The notes under the pieces were generated by a model that was given only the letters and a program-made list of their open reading frames with translations, was not told where the DNA came from and ran no database searches. Below, piece after piece: positions 63,014-64,000 of a stretch of 64,000 nt of DNA. Position numbers and translations under genes: made by a program. Origin of the DNA: Betaproteobacteria bacterium (lineage in GTDB: Bacteria > Pseudomonadota > Gammaproteobacteria > Burkholderiales > Burkholderiaceae_A); NCBI GenBank assembly GCA_028139135.1, contig JAOINB010000002.1, forward strand, positions 82,412-146,411. The letters are read 5' to 3'. Every line of letters starts with the position of its first letter. Within the stretch, counting starts at the first letter, position 1.

Positions 63014-64000
63014 CTACTCCGCAGTTCCACCAATCGTTAAGCCTTCTATCAAGATAGTGGGTTGGCCCACCCCGACAGGCACCCTCTGACCCTCCTTGCC
63101 ACAAGTCCCGACACCTGAGTCGAGTTTAAGATCTGAACCCACCATCTTTATTTTTGTCAATGCATCTGGGCCGTTTCCAATCAAAGTAGCGCCTTTTACA
63201 GGATATTTAATTTGTCCTTTCTCAACCCAATAAGCTTCTGAAGCAGAAAAAACGAATTTCCCATTAGTAATGTCTACCTGTCCTCCGCCAAAGTTTACTG
63301 CATAAATCCCTTTTTCAAGGCTCCCTAACACCTCTTCAGGATCATGTTTACCAGGAAGCATATATGTATTTGTCATTCTTGGCATTGGTAAATGAGCAAA
63401 TGACTCTCGTCGCCCATTACCGGTGACATGTGTTTTCATCAATCTTGAATTCAGCCTATCTTGCATATATCCCCTCAAAATCCCATCTTCAATTAAAATG
63501 TTATTTTGCGTAGCGTTTCCCTCATCATCGACATTCAGCGAACCTCTCCGGTTCGACATTGTTCCGTTATCAACAACAGTTACACCGGGAGCTCCAACTC
63601 TCTCTCCAATTCTGCCAGAAAAGACAGATGATTTTTTTCTATTGAAATCTCCTTCCAAACCGTGCCCCACTGCCTCATGCAACAAGATTCCAGGCCATCC
63701 GGGACCTAAAACCACAGACATTAAGCCCGCTGGAGCCGGCCTAGACTCTAAATTGACCAACGCCTGTCTAGTAGCTTCATCGACATAAGTTTCTAATGTT
63801 GAAAGAGAGAAATTATTCATCGTAAATCGACCGCCGCCGCCACTTACCCCAAATTCTTTTCTAGTTTTTTGCTCTGCTACTGCTGTGACAGAAAGCCGCA
63901 CGAGAGGCCTCAAATCTGTAATCAGACCTTTATCAGTTACAATCACAACAATACTAAAACTGCCCGAAATTGAGGCAATAACTTGAGAGATCCTAGGATC
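63014..64000 (-). CDS. tldD: Metalloprotease TldD (N-terminus beyond window)
   Basis: The frame is open through the right edge: upstream of the track start it reads [18 protein letters not shown]. The visible 328 codons include [21 protein letters not shown] with the HExxxH zinc motif, the [14 protein letters not shown] segment and [13 protein letters not shown]. TldD acts with TldE/PmbA as a peptidase that processes modified peptides and degrades proteins. The GTG at the ORF-track start is internal, so the gene is only cut by the window. Confidence 0.97.
   Translation of the reverse strand, partial: DPRISQVIASISGSFSIVVIVTDKGLITDLRPLVRLSVTAVAEQKTRKEFGVSGGGGRFTMNNFSLSTLETYVDEATRQALVNLESRPAPAGLMSVVLGPGWPGILLHEAVGHGLEGDFNRKKSSVFSGRIGERVGAPGVTVVDNGTMSNRRGSLNVDDEGNATQNNILIEDGILRGYMQDRLNSRLMKTHVTGNGRRESFAHLPMPRMTNTYMLPGKHDPEEVLGSLEKGIYAVNFGGGQVDITNGKFVFSASEAYWVEKGQIKYPVKGATLIGNGPDALTKIKMVGSDLKLDSGVGTCGKEGQRVPVGVGQPTILIEGLTIGGTAE

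Noticed and set aside
63009-63104. Long N-terminus of the aroG ORF
   Set aside because: It lies within the end of tldD, has no family similarity and the ATG at 63008 gives a normal DAHP synthase.
63946-64000. TldD starting at the GTG of the ORF track
   Set aside because: The frame continues to the window edge with TldD-like sequence, so the GTG is internal.

Overview
The window is a 64 kb piece of an AT-rich proteobacterial chromosome from an anoxygenic phototroph. Phototrophy is shown by pufB, pufA, pufL, pufM, bchX, bchY, bchZ, bchC, bchD, bchI, bchO, crtE, crtF and the end of bchP. Several housekeeping neighbourhoods look betaproteobacterial (Burkholderiales-like) to me: recA-recX-sucC-sucD, queG/tsaE-amiC-mutL-miaA-purM-hda-HAD-pcnB-deoxynucleoside kinase, and glcD-glcE-cobalamin adenosyltransferase-aroG-tldD. 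The lysine-rich extension on RpoD also fits that group. A gammaproteobacterium is the main alternative. Assignment is from remembered gene order, not from a search. Genes are tightly packed, with many start/stop overlaps and overlapping convergent tails, which suggests a streamlined genome.

Layout. 1-15.4 kb is part of a photosynthesis gene cluster. The end of bchP and tspO (+) face a long minus-strand run, crtE-crtF-bchC-bchX-bchY-bchZ-pufB-(pufQ-like)-pufA-pufL-pufM-azurin. Divergent from crtE is bchO (+), which converges on bchD-bchI. Two tandem pairs of TGT-N12-ACA palindromes (PpsR/CrtJ-type operators) sit before bchC and between crtE and bchO. There is no pufC: the gene after pufM encodes azurin, a periplasmic blue copper protein. 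Upstream of bchI in the same direction are a three-helix membrane protein, a LON-substrate-binding-domain protein and a ChaN-like protein.

17.2-26.8 kb holds envelope functions: apaG, an AttEFGH-like ABC system, a secreted trypsin-like protease with TPRs, two divergent small secreted proteins, a SoxYZ-like carrier and a double metallo-beta-lactamase protein. The last two resemble the quinoprotein-associated relay families, but no quinoprotein dehydrogenase is present here.

26.8-64 kb is housekeeping: a tRNA with anticodon CAT, rpoD, dnaG, rpsU, tsaD, plsY, xerD, queG, tsaE, amiC, mutL, miaA, purM, hda, a HAD phosphatase, pcnB, a deoxynucleoside kinase, panC, a 22-codon ORF, sucDC, recX, recA, pncC, pgpA, thiL, nusB, the rib genes, nrdR, ctaA, tyrS, anmK, glcDE, pduO-type adenosyltransferase, aroG and the start-truncated tldD.

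How it fits together: the bch and crt genes supply bacteriochlorophyll and carotenoid for the reaction centre and LH1 encoded by puf, and azurin is a candidate electron carrier to the reaction centre. The rest of the bacteriochlorophyll pathway (bchFNBHLM, puhA and others) must lie outside the window. No CRISPR array, insertion sequence, prophage or rRNA was seen, and no stretch over 300 bases is left without a gene.
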